Assembly: GCA_937960715.1 (NCBI GenBank) | Contig: CALGOO010000131.1 | Span: 1-39,912 of the forward strand | Reading direction: 5' to 3' | Length of the DNA stretch: 39,912 nt | Source of the DNA: an uncultured Candidatus Competibacteraceae bacterium | Lineage (GTDB): Bacteria; Pseudomonadota; Gammaproteobacteria; Competibacterales; Competibacteraceae | Shown here: one piece after another, positions 9,092-16,712 of the stretch | Layout of the letters: the number at the start of each line of letters is the position of its first letter | Position numbering within the stretch: position 1 is the first letter of the stretch | The notes under the pieces: generated by a model | What the model saw: only the letters and a program-made list of their open reading frames with translations | Told to the model about the DNA's origin: nothing | Databases searched by the model: none | Made by a program: the position numbers and the translations under genes

Positions 9092-10435
9092 TCACGCCTC
9101 GCAAAGTGGTTGTTCCATCGACACCCCCCGCCAAACTCCATGGCCGGCGGCGATGTAGCGCACGAGCAGTTCTCGGGTAATCCATCGGTTGAGGTCGCAC
9201 CGCGCGCCGAACCGGCGGTGTCCATCCCCATCCGGGGACAAGGTCTTGGGCGGACAGTCGCCGGCGCAGTGCCAGTAACAGAAACAGTCCCGACAAAGCG
9301 CACGGCGTTCGGCGATCCGGTCTTGCAGTGTTTTCCGGGCCGTGGGTTCGACGACCAGGCGACCGTCCGCGTCGAGCGATCCGAAAAAGAACGCTTCGGC
9401 CAGCGGATGCTCCCGGCCGTAAACCTCGTAACAGGCGCTCAATCCGCCGTCCGGCGCCACGATCAGGGCATTGTCGACCGCCTGGCAAAACCGGTCGGTG
9501 ATGACCCAGGGACGCGCGCCGGAGTAATACAAATGGCGACCGCTGGCAAAGGCCACGTCATGGGCCGCCAGGAACGCCGTCGCGAACCGGCGGTTGTCGT
9601 CGAGCGCCCCATCGTTGTCATGCGCCCGTCCATGGTCGAAGGCCGGCTCCACCTGAAACGTGCGGCAGTGGGTCTCGCGGCAGAGAAATTCAATGGCGGA
9701 CGGGAGTTGCTCGATCCCCGCATCGGTGACGGTCATCCGAATTCCATAGGGAAATTCGCGCCGATCCATGGCCTGGATCGTTGCCATGACCACTGGAAAA
9801 GAGCTTTTCCCCGACGACAGCGGCCGTTGCCGATCCTGCAACGTCTGGGTTCCGTCGAAGGAAAGACTGACCTGGTCCAGATGATCCAGAATCCATTCGC
9901 GCTGTCGTCGGCTCCAGTAACCGTTGCTGGCGACCGTGATCTCACAAGGAAGCGTCTTGGACCTGGCGTGGCGGACAAGCTTGTGGAAGCTGCCCCGAGC
10001 CAGCGTCGGCTCGCCCCCACCGTGGAATCCGAGGGTGAAGGACTCCCGACCGCTGTCCAGCGCATTGCGGCAAACGAGGTCGATCGCGCGCCGACCGAGT
10101 TCGAACGGCAATTCCTGGACCGGTCTTTCCCCGCCGAAGGCGTAACAGTAGATACAGCGGAAATTGCAGGCGGAAGTGAGCAGGCACACGGCGACCGTTG
10201 GCTTGAAGGGTGCTTCGGTGGAAGTCGGCGGGGGCATTGGCGGATCCGGCTCCAGAAAGCCGATGGTTTCCAGGAAGCGGAAAACGTCCGGAGCCCTCGG
10301 CAATCCAGCCGCGCCGGGATGATGCTGCAGTTCGGCGATTATGTTGACCAATGCCGCGTTAGCCATGAAGGCCAGCTTCTTCAACGGCCGGTAGACCAGG
10401 TACTTCCCCTGATAGGGCATCACGTAAACGAACAT
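9092..10435 (-). CDS. Radical SAM/SPASM enzyme with N-terminal PqqD-like segment (447 aa)
   Basis: Residues 1-65 (MFVYVMPYQGKYLVYRPLKK, then ALVNIIAEL, then FLETIGFLEPD) resemble the PqqD-like leader-binding segment often fused to peptide-modifying radical SAM enzymes. The cluster motif is C90-x3-C94-x2-C97 (SACNFRCIYCYAF), followed by FHGGGEPT. The C-terminal SPASM part shows FCQAVDNALI, APDGGLSACYEVYG and CRDCFCYWHCAGDCPP with a later Cys. The ATG at 10435 has a GAGGG ribosome site. It sits directly upstream of the WD40-Cys-rich gene (stop to start, 2 bp), the usual arrangement for enzyme and substrate. It is similar in layout to the radical SAM gene at 2971-4332 but clearly divergent, so the two probably act at different sites or steps. 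Confidence 0.92.
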   Translation of the reverse strand: MFVYVMPYQGKYLVYRPLKKLAFMANAALVNIIAELQHHPGAAGLPRAPDVFRFLETIGFLEPDPPMPPPTSTEAPFKPTVAVCLLTSACNFRCIYCYAFGGERPVQELPFELGRRAIDLVCRNALDSGRESFTLGFHGGGEPTLARGSFHKLVRHARSKTLPCEITVASNGYWSRRQREWILDHLDQVSLSFDGTQTLQDRQRPLSSGKSSFPVVMATIQAMDRREFPYGIRMTVTDAGIEQLPSAIEFLCRETHCRTFQVEPAFDHGRAHDNDGALDDNRRFATAFLAAHDVAFASGRHLYYSGARPWVITDRFCQAVDNALIVAPDGGLSACYEVYGREHPLAEAFFFGSLDADGRLVVEPTARKTLQDRIAERRALCRDCFCYWHCAGDCPPKTLSPDGDGHRRFGARCDLNRWITRELLVRYIAAGHGVWRGVSMEQPLCEA

Positions 10436-10476
10436 CTTTCACCCTCGGGGATGGGTCGAGCTTTTCTCCACTGGCT

Positions 10477-10737
10477 TCATGATCCACCGCCCGGGTCGGC
10501 ATGGAATTGTTGCGCCCGTTGCGCCGGTTGGAAACCCGCGCGCAACCTGCGGCACCGCCGACAGCTTTCGAGATGACGCTGTTCGACATCCGACGCTTCC
10601 TCGCCATCGCCCTGGGACAATTCCCGCAAGCGGTTGAAGGACAGACACTCCGCCGTCGCTACGCGGCGCTCCAGCTCCCGGCGGGTGTGTTCTTGCCAAT
10701 CGGCGAATACGCGCTCGAAATACGCATCACTATTCAT
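10477..10737 (-). CDS. Small zinc-finger anti-sigma-like protein (86 aa)
   Basis: The start chosen is the ATG at 10737, which overlaps the end of the sigma-factor gene by 8 bp. The protein is short, charged and helical. It carries the ZAS-type motif H-x3-C-x2-C (RHLESCRRCRRL) preceded by a Cys in AECLSF, as in zf-HC2 anti-sigma domains that sequester ECF sigma factors and sometimes respond to thiol oxidation. No membrane segment is present, so it would act in the cytoplasm. A redox- or zinc-sensitive switch would suit an operon built around Cys-rich protein maturation and iron-sulfur enzymes, but that link is inference. Confidence 0.7.
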   Translation of the reverse strand: MNSDAYFERVFADWQEHTRRELERRVATAECLSFNRLRELSQGDGEEASDVEQRHLESCRRCRRLRAGFQPAQRAQQFHADPGGGS

Positions 10738-11437
10738 GGTCCGATCCTCTTGAGCTGCTCGCCGTCCCTCGGCCATCGTGTTCGAAGCATTCCTTGAGCT
10801 TCCGCTTCGCGGCCTTGAGGATGTTACCTACCCCACCGACCGTGTTAATACCCAAGCTCCTGGTGTAATTGACGATCTCCCTGATCTTTTTCTCTTCTTC
10901 GGCGGCGAGTGTTTCCGCCGCATCCACGTCGCTCCAACCCATCTCCTTCAACAACTTCCACACTTCAGCGTCCGGCAGATTGCCCGGAAACCGCAACACG
11001 ATGACCAGACGCTCTTTGGGCCGAAGTTGGCGGATGCACTCCCGTAGCACGACATACTCCGCTTCTCGCACCAGTTCTTCGATCGAGCCTGGCGACGCCA
11101 GGTTCGATTTGCTAATCACGTCCGAATTCATCGGATCCCACGGTCTGCCTTTTCTCAGCGCATCGAACGCCGCGTTACGGGCGCAGGTAATCAGATAGGC
11201 GCGCACGGCACCGGGTCGGCTTACATCCAAATCGGTCAGGCATCGGTAGATGGCGATAAACGCCGACTGCATGGCGTCCTGGGCGTCGTCCCAGTCCAGC
11301 AGCAGGCCATAGGCGATCTTCAGCAACCGCCGCTCGTGCCGCCTGAAAATCGTTTCGAAAGCTCGCGAATTCCCGTTTCGGGCCGCCAGCAGTAAATCCT
11401 CATCGGAAAGATCGGGGTCAGGACGCGCGGATTCCAC
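10730..11437 (-). CDS. ECF-type RNA polymerase sigma factor with insertion in region 4 (235 aa)
   Basis: A GTG start at 11437 is preceded by a perfect AGGAGG (11442-11447). Region 2 is clear at about 10-95 (DEDLLLAARNGNSRAFETIF, DWDDAQDAMQSAFIAIYR, ITCARNAAFDALRK). Region 4 begins at about 130 (CIRQLRPKERLVIVLRF) and ends with a helix-turn-helix recognition segment (VGGVGNILKAAKRKLKE). Between the two halves of region 4 lies an extra stretch of about 30 residues rich in Ala, Glu and Lys that ordinary ECF factors lack. It heads the seven-gene radical SAM operon and is translationally overlapped with the anti-sigma-like gene. This suggests that the operon is autoregulated. Confidence 0.88.
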   Translation of the reverse strand: MESARPDPDLSDEDLLLAARNGNSRAFETIFRRHERRLLKIAYGLLLDWDDAQDAMQSAFIAIYRCLTDLDVSRPGAVRAYLITCARNAAFDALRKGRPWDPMNSDVISKSNLASPGSIEELVREAEYVVLRECIRQLRPKERLVIVLRFPGNLPDAEVWKLLKEMGWSDVDAAETLAAEEEKKIREIVNYTRSLGINTVGGVGNILKAAKRKLKECFEHDGRGTASSSRGSDHE

Positions 11438-11472
11438 GGTTCCTCCTGTCGGGTTGGAGTCAAGGCGTCAAT

Positions 11473-11500
11473 TTACCTTATTTCTCCTCCCTTGAGTTCC
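11473..11500 (-). promoter_or_regulatory. Possible ECF-type promoter upstream of the sigma operon
   Basis: On the minus strand GGAACT (11500-11495) resembles the GGAAC core of many ECF -35 elements. It lies 16 bp before AGGTAA (11478-11473), itself about 35 bp upstream of the GTG. This would fit autoregulation, but the -10 part is weak and other sites are possible. Confidence 0.2.
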
Positions 11501-11964
11501 CTCCTGTGACAGGTGCTTGAAGGCGCGGCTTGGAAATCCCGCTCGCCGGGCTGGAAGCGCGCCACCCATCCGAAACCGCGCGCGGCGTTCTATTCGGGTA
11601 AACGCGCCAATCCCGATTTTTTCATGTGGCCGTTCAGATCCACTGGCGGTTTCGCCCCGTATCGATGGGTTTCGTTCCTCAACCCATCCGACAACCCATT
11701 GTTCTTTCGCAGGATGGGTCGAGCGTAGCGAAACCCATCGCCGTGCGGGACGAGAAGGGTCCGAACGGTTGCTTTTTCATCTCGAACGAAGGGATCGACG
11801 GTTTTTATTTTCGTGGATCGCAGGCGTGAAAAAAACGCGAGTGGCGCCGTTGTTGAGTCATGGACCGCAGCTTCTTCGTATGGCAATCGTTCACTCCTCT
11901 TTGTCACCGACGAAAGAGAGAAGTTGAGAAGCGAGGTATGAATTTATGTCGCCGAGATGGACCG
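11501..11964. other. Intergenic region between divergent sigma operon and kinase operon
   Basis: No convincing gene lies between the sigma factor and the kinase. Small open frames here translate the inverted repeat at 11663-11740 (for example DGFRYARPILRK on the minus strand) and look like by-products. The base composition is lower in GC than the flanking operon. Confidence 0.6.
11663..11740. repeat. Palindromic intergenic repeat with GATGGGTTTCG arms
   Basis: The outer arms are CGATGGGTTTCG (11663-11674) and its exact reverse complement (11729-11740). The inner arms AACCCATCC (11681-11689) and GGATGGGT (11712-11719) also pair. The whole can fold into a long hairpin or cruciform. It resembles a dispersed REP-like intergenic element known from many proteobacterial genomes (GATGGGTTTCGCTACGCTCGACCCATCC type). 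Confidence 0.75.
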
Positions 11965-11993
11965 TTTATGTCGATTCATTCAAGGGCTATAAT
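11965..11993 (+). promoter_or_regulatory. Candidate sigma-70 promoter for the kinase-Hsp70 operon
   Basis: A perfect -10 hexamer TATAAT is at 11988-11993 in an AT-rich stretch, with a weak -35 (TTTATG, 11965-11970) at 17 bp. It lies about 125 bp upstream of the chosen kinase start. The -35 is poor, so an activator or other sigma factor may be needed. Confidence 0.4.
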
Positions 11994-12118
11994 ATTGATG
12001 ATACGCTTTGATTCGTCGGTTACGAACGAGTTTGCGCGAAAAAGTCGAGCGATTAAGTCGGTTATTCAACCCTCTTCCCAACTCACCCCCAGAAGATTCC
12101 CCGAATAAGGAAGCTGTG

Positions 12119-13390
12119 ATGGCCCTGCAAAAAACTCGAAAAATGCTTGAAGAGTCCGATGAACAGGAACCCTTTGAGTTGATTGGTCATCTCGGGAGAG
12201 GAGGGTTCGCTGAAACCTACAAGGCGCGCGTCCTGGACGAAGAACTTAAAGAAGAATTTGGCAGCGATATCGTCGCCTTGAAAATACCGCTCGACCGCCA
12301 AAAGGAGCGCGTTCTGCGACGTGAACTGGAGATGAACGCCGTACTCCACGTCCGTTTGCGTAAAATTCAGTCGGTCAATCTGGTCCGCTATCTTGGCTTT
12401 GCCGTGTTCCGTAATTCCATCGTCATGGTGATGCAGTTTGTGTCGGGTGGAAGTCTGCGGAAAGTTCTCGGCAGGATCGGCGCGCAAAGGCCGCTACCCA
12501 TCGACCAGGCGGTTCGAATTACCGAGGGAATCCTTGCCGGTCTCGTCATCCTTCACAAAGAGCAAATATTCCATCGCGATATCAAGCCCGAAAATATCCT
12601 GCTCGATGGCGATACGCCGATGATCGCCGACCTCGGGATCTCACGGATGCTTGATTCAGATGAAATCGCCATCACAACGGCCGGAACGCCGTACTACATG
12701 TCTCCCGAGATCTGGCGTGGGGGCGCTTCTTTCCCTTCGGACATCTGGTCGCTGGGCGTCACGTTCTACGAAATGGTCACCGGGCAACTGCCGTTTGGTC
12801 GCGGCAGAATGTCCGACAGCGGCGAAATGCCGATCGGGCGCGTACTTGAGGAAATCTGTCGCGCGGAACCGATACCCCCGAAGGACTTGCGCCCCGACCT
12901 GCCGCAATCACTCAACGACTTCATTCTTCGATCACTGCAACGCGATCCGAGTCGGCGCGGCGGCGCCGAGGAGATGCTCGATGCGCTGCGAACAGCGCGT
13001 GGCCGCTCGACCGATGACGAAATCGAGCATGAACTGGGGTCCATTCGGGTGCAAATCAGCGCGATGAAATCGCCGGCCGATGTCGCCGACATTGAGGAGC
13101 GCCTCAAGGAATTGCTGGAGAAATGCCCGAATCAGCCCAGAATTCATCAACATTTGGGCGAATTTTACAACCGATGCCAGCGTTATCCGGAAGCGATTGC
13201 GGTCTTCGAAAAAGGTATTCAAACGAATCCAGACAATGCGCTGTTGCATTGGGATCTCGCGCTTGCCTTGCAAAGAAAAGGACAGAAAAAGAATGCCGCG
13301 CGACATTTGGAACGGGCGATCGCGCTTGGGCTGGACGCCAGCCTGCACCGTCACGCTTCAATCCTGCTTAAGGTTCTTCAGGGTGGTTAA
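12119..13390 (+). CDS. Hanks-type Ser/Thr protein kinase with C-terminal TPRs (423 aa)
   Basis: I chose the ATG at 12119 because TAAGGAAG sits 7-8 bp upstream; a TTG at 12008 would add 37 residues. Kinase motifs in order: GHLGRGGFAETYKA (24-37), the ATP lysine in VALKIP (K55), HRDIKPENILL (D154), DLG in place of DFG (D171), and SPEIW in place of APE with SDIWSLG after it. All catalytic residues are present, so it should be active. The last 90 residues contain TPR-like helix pairs (QRYPEAIAVFEKGIQTNPDN). No membrane segment is seen, so it is cytoplasmic, unlike PknB/PASTA kinases. It is the first gene of an operon with grpE (2 bp after its stop) and Hsp70, which suggests that it phosphorylates the chaperone system or its clients. 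Confidence 0.92.
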   Translation: MALQKTRKMLEESDEQEPFELIGHLGRGGFAETYKARVLDEELKEEFGSDIVALKIPLDRQKERVLRRELEMNAVLHVRLRKIQSVNLVRYLGFAVFRNSIVMVMQFVSGGSLRKVLGRIGAQRPLPIDQAVRITEGILAGLVILHKEQIFHRDIKPENILLDGDTPMIADLGISRMLDSDEIAITTAGTPYYMSPEIWRGGASFPSDIWSLGVTFYEMVTGQLPFGRGRMSDSGEMPIGRVLEEICRAEPIPPKDLRPDLPQSLNDFILRSLQRDPSRRGGAEEMLDALRTARGRSTDDEIEHELGSIRVQISAMKSPADVADIEERLKELLEKCPNQPRIHQHLGEFYNRCQRYPEAIAVFEKGIQTNPDNALLHWDLALALQRKGQKKNAARHLERAIALGLDASLHRHASILLKVLQGG

Positions 13391-13392
13391 AA

Positions 13393-13962
13393 ATGCCATT
13401 TACCATTCCCTTCATCGCCTTGTCTCGAAACGACGACCCGTTCGCAATCGATGAAACGCCGATCCCATTGCATGCATGGAGCGGCCAGGAATCCGATCCG
13501 TTGGCCGATCTTGAAAGCGATATTCGCCGCTTGCTGCGCGAACGGGCCGAAGCGCGCTTCGCCGTCGACGAAGCGCGCAAGCAGAACGAGCAGATCCAAC
13601 GTCAGTTTCTACTGGAGGCGCTCGATGTTCTCGATGCCTTCGACCGCGTCTTTCGCAATATTCACCAAAAGGAAGACCAGATCACCAAACAGATGAAAAT
13701 CTGGATCAACAATTTCCGCACCGTGCGCCGCATGTTGGAAAAGATGCTGACCGAGCATGGCGTCACACCGATCTTGAATCTGGATGGCGGATTCGATCCG
13801 GTTTGGCATCGCGTCATCGAAACGGTGAACGATCCTTCACAACCCGATGGCTTCATTGTCGAGCAGGTGCGGTGTGGTTATCTCTGGAACGGAACGATCT
13901 TGCGCAAGGCTGAAGTGATCATCGTCCGCAACGATGACGCCAATGTCATGAGTCAAACCTGA
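13393..13962 (+). CDS. grpE: GrpE-family nucleotide exchange factor (189 aa)
   Basis: A long N-terminal helix (about 40-75) is followed by the GrpE core: FLLEALDVLDAFDRVF, a WINNFRTVRRMLEKML segment, HGVTPIL, then the beta-rich end FDPVWHRVIETV, GYLWNGTILRKAEVIIV. GrpE releases ADP from Hsp70. The HGV and P-x-x-H-x-x-V/I pattern matches the conserved family core. It starts 2 bp after the kinase stop and precedes an Hsp70, so it is presumably a dedicated exchange factor for that unusual chaperone and not the housekeeping copy, which would usually sit beside standard dnaK/dnaJ. The first 40 residues are not conserved in a way I recognise. Confidence 0.9.
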   Translation: MPFTIPFIALSRNDDPFAIDETPIPLHAWSGQESDPLADLESDIRRLLRERAEARFAVDEARKQNEQIQRQFLLEALDVLDAFDRVFRNIHQKEDQITKQMKIWINNFRTVRRMLEKMLTEHGVTPILNLDGGFDPVWHRVIETVNDPSQPDGFIVEQVRCGYLWNGTILRKAEVIIVRNDDANVMSQT

Positions 13963-13988
13963 ACCTGAAAATCGAAGGGGATGAAACG

Positions 13989-16523
13989 ATGGGAAAAATG
14001 GTGGGAATCGATTTGGGAACCACGAACACGGTGGTTGCGATCATCGACGGGCCGCGGCCTCGGGTGCTGGACAGTCAGGAAGGCAAGCCGCAGATTCGGT
14101 CGGCCGTCAGCCTGAAGAAACGCAAGGGCAGGAAGGGCGACCCGGGGACCGAGGAGATGCTGGTGGGCGACGCGGCGGTCGACAACTGGGGGATGGCGCC
14201 CAAGGACACGGTGCTGTCGGTCAAGCGACTGATGGGGCGGGGCGTGGCCGATCCGGAGGTGCAACGGATTCGCCAGCGGGCGACCTATGCGGTGGTCGAG
14301 CCCAGGGATGGCACCAGGGACAGCGTTCGGGTGGTCATCGGCGGCAAGCAATACTCGCCGATCGAGGTGTCCGCGATGATCTTGCAAAAGGTCAAGGAAA
14401 CCGCAGAGTTCCGGCTGGGCGAACCGGTGACCCACGCGGTGATCACCGTGCCGGCCTATTTCAGCCAGATTCAGCGGGACGCGACTCGCAAGGCCGGTCT
14501 CAAGGCGGGGTTGAAGGTCATCAAGGTTCTCGACGAACCGACGGCGGCGGCGGTCGCGTTCGGGGTGGAATCGCCCGATGAAAAACCGCGCACGCTGGTC
14601 GTCTATGACCTGGGCGGGGGCACTTTCGACGTGTCGGTCCTGATGATGGCCGGCAATGTGTTCGCCCCGTTGAATCTCGAAGGCGATATGTGGCTGGGCG
14701 GCGACGACTTTGACCAGAAGATCATCGATCACGCGCTCCAGCACATCAAGAACGAATACGACCTCGACCCCAGCCAGGACGGCCGGTTCATGGCCGAACT
14801 GCGCAAGGCGGCGCAAACCGTCAAGGAACGGCTGACCGCCGCCAATAGCGCCGACCTGCTCATCACCGGCCTGTTGCGCGACGACGACGACAACCTGCTC
14901 GATGTCGATCTGGAAATCACCCGCAAGGAATTCGAGCGGATGATCGTTCCGCTGGTGGGCCGCTATCGGGAATGCGCCTGCGGCGCCGCGAACCTGCGCG
15001 AAGACACTCGCTGCGCCCAATGCGGGCAGCCACTGCGCGGTCCCGAGCGGGTCGGCAAATCGCTCCAGTTGGTTCACGATGCGATCCAGAACGCCAGTCT
15101 GACCGCCGATCAGGTCGACTACGTGCTGATGGCCGGCAACTCGACCATCGTGCCGCTGGTGCAGCGCGAAATCGAGGCGGAATTCGGATCGGAGAAAGTG
15201 CTCCGCACGATTCACCCCAAGCATTGCGTCGCCCTCGGCGCGGCGATTACCGCGCGGTGGGTCGGCGATCGTGTCGTCTGCCAGGCACCCGATCCTGCCG
15301 ATCCGAAACGCGAGTGCGGTCATGTCAACGACCCAGACGCCGAAACCTGCGAAAATTGTGGCGCTCCTCTCAAATTGGTCGAGGAAACCGACTCGTTCGT
15401 TTCCGAGGAAACGCCCATCGCGGAATTTGATGCGCTCGCGACCCAACAAAAACCAAGAGAGGTCGGCAGAAAGGGACAAGTGGGCGGAATTGCGCCTTAC
15501 AGCTATGGAACGCAGACGGCTGGAGACAAGTACAATGTCTTCATTCAAAAGGGCGATTCTTACCCCACCGAGGATCCAAAGCCACAAACTTTTTACACCC
15601 GCATTCCGAATCAGCGGATCGTCAGTATCCCGGTCTACGGCGGTGACCACACCGAAAAGGCCAGCGCCAACGAACTGCAAGGCCAGGCGCTGGCATTGCT
15701 TCCAGCGGCGTTGCCGCAAAGGGCTCCCATCCGAATCCAGCTCGCCCTTGATTACAATGGCGTATTCAAAGTGGAAGCTTGGCTTGAGGACGGAACCCGT
15801 CTCAATCCTTGGGTCATGACCGGCGAATCCGACGCCAAGGCTATCGAAAACCTGGAGCAACTCAACCAGCGACTGATCGATCCGGCCACCAGGCAACGCC
15901 TCCCCAAGGTCGTTGCCGCGGCGGAACGCGAGCGCGACCGGGTTTATGTGCGGTTGCAGCGGCATGAGTTTGACGAGGCGCTCCATGACATCGTGGAAAT
16001 CAACCACGGATTGGACAACCCCCTTCCCGACGATGAGGATTTGCGGGAGAAGGCTGCAAATCTCATCCGATTCGCTGAGTTTGTCATGAGTCAGTATGGC
16101 GAGCTCATGACGGACCCGAATCAAACCTATCAACTGACCCGCGTTGTCGAGGCAACCAGGAAGGCGCTTGATGCGAATGATCCGCGCAATCTGCAAACGC
16201 AAGTCAACGCGCTCGACAAGGCGACGGACGCCATTCCGGATGTTATCAGGCTTTTCCTGGGGATAAGAAGTGCCATTCTCTCGCGTATCCAGCCACGTGA
16301 TCCCAGAAAGGCCGCTGGCCTGCTCAAGGAAGTGGAGGAGATTGAAAATGGGCTCAAGCGACAGGATTTTCAAGCACTCGGCAAACTGAATGGGCTTGCC
16401 GAGCGCATCGGACAAGCGATCCAAGAGGTGGTGCCTGGCGGTGCTCGTTGCTCACAGGGTCATCCAACTCAAGGAAAGCGATTCTGCCCGACCTGCGGAG
16501 AAGATACCTGGATTCTTCATTGA
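13989..16523 (+). CDS. Hsp70 (DnaK-like) chaperone with three zinc-ribbon insertions (844 aa)
   Basis: The ATG at 13989 has GAAGGGG 8 bp upstream. The ATPase domain is clear: GIDLGTTNTVVAIIDG at 6-21, VPAYFSQIQRDATRKAG at about 156, the DEPTAAAVAFG segment, and DLGGGTFDVSVL at about 211. Two Cys-rich ribbons break it: CACGAANLREDTRCAQCG (about 328-345), placed inside the nucleotide-binding domain before LVHDAIQNASL, and ECGHVNDPDAETCENCG (about 441-458) directly after that domain. A third ribbon (CSQGHPTQGKRFCPTCG, about 821-838) ends the protein. The substrate-binding part (about 490-600) is divergent and the lid is helical. DnaK is usually near 640 residues, so this is 200 longer. The conserved ATPase motifs suggest activity. 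Zinc ribbons may dock partners; the same operon has other ribbon proteins. Confidence 0.93.
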   Translation: MGKMVGIDLGTTNTVVAIIDGPRPRVLDSQEGKPQIRSAVSLKKRKGRKGDPGTEEMLVGDAAVDNWGMAPKDTVLSVKRLMGRGVADPEVQRIRQRATYAVVEPRDGTRDSVRVVIGGKQYSPIEVSAMILQKVKETAEFRLGEPVTHAVITVPAYFSQIQRDATRKAGLKAGLKVIKVLDEPTAAAVAFGVESPDEKPRTLVVYDLGGGTFDVSVLMMAGNVFAPLNLEGDMWLGGDDFDQKIIDHALQHIKNEYDLDPSQDGRFMAELRKAAQTVKERLTAANSADLLITGLLRDDDDNLLDVDLEITRKEFERMIVPLVGRYRECACGAANLREDTRCAQCGQPLRGPERVGKSLQLVHDAIQNASLTADQVDYVLMAGNSTIVPLVQREIEAEFGSEKVLRTIHPKHCVALGAAITARWVGDRVVCQAPDPADPKRECGHVNDPDAETCENCGAPLKLVEETDSFVSEETPIAEFDALATQQKPREVGRKGQVGGIAPYSYGTQTAGDKYNVFIQKGDSYPTEDPKPQTFYTRIPNQRIVSIPVYGGDHTEKASANELQGQALALLPAALPQRAPIRIQLALDYNGVFKVEAWLEDGTRLNPWVMTGESDAKAIENLEQLNQRLIDPATRQRLPKVVAAAERERDRVYVRLQRHEFDEALHDIVEINHGLDNPLPDDEDLREKAANLIRFAEFVMSQYGELMTDPNQTYQLTRVVEATRKALDANDPRNLQTQVNALDKATDAIPDVIRLFLGIRSAILSRIQPRDPRKAAGLLKEVEEIENGLKRQDFQALGKLNGLAERIGQAIQEVVPGGARCSQGHPTQGKRFCPTCGEDTWILH

Positions 16524-16712
16524 GCATCGGCCCCAAGAATCTTTCATCCGATGATGGAGTGTGAAGAGCTGGGAGGCGTTTTTGTACAGCCTTGTTATGA
16601 CCCAACTTACCGAAAAATCGTTCTCACTCCTACCCCTTGCTCGCTTGCGGGCGAGGGGTTCCCATACCACTTCCAAAAGCGAAGAGAAAAACACTGAGGC
16701 AGGCGTGCCGCG
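16524..16712. other. Intergenic spacer with REP-like hairpin
   Basis: No gene is seen in these 189 bp between the Hsp70 and J-like genes. CCCCTTGCTCGC (16633-16644) and GCGGGCGAGGGG (16647-16658) form a GC-rich hairpin of about 11 pairs with two G-U wobbles, of the REP type. No T-run follows, so it is not a classic intrinsic terminator, though it may slow transcription between the two halves of the operon. Confidence 0.6.

Noticed and set aside
9090..9488. N-terminal extension of the WD40 Cys-tail protein
   Set aside because: It lies inside the radical SAM gene, and the Tat-type leader starts properly at the ATG at 9089.
11517..11927. Small frames in the sigma-kinase intergenic region
   Set aside because: They read through a palindromic intergenic repeat and have no ribosome site or domain.
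13953..16424. 823-codon open frame antisense to the Hsp70 gene
   Set aside because: It mirrors a clearly conserved Hsp70, is full of low-complexity Arg/His/Asp runs and has no domain pattern; such frames arise from GC-rich codon bias.
16633..16658. GC-rich hairpin as an intrinsic terminator
   Set aside because: No T-run follows on either strand, and the sequence is of the dispersed REP type.
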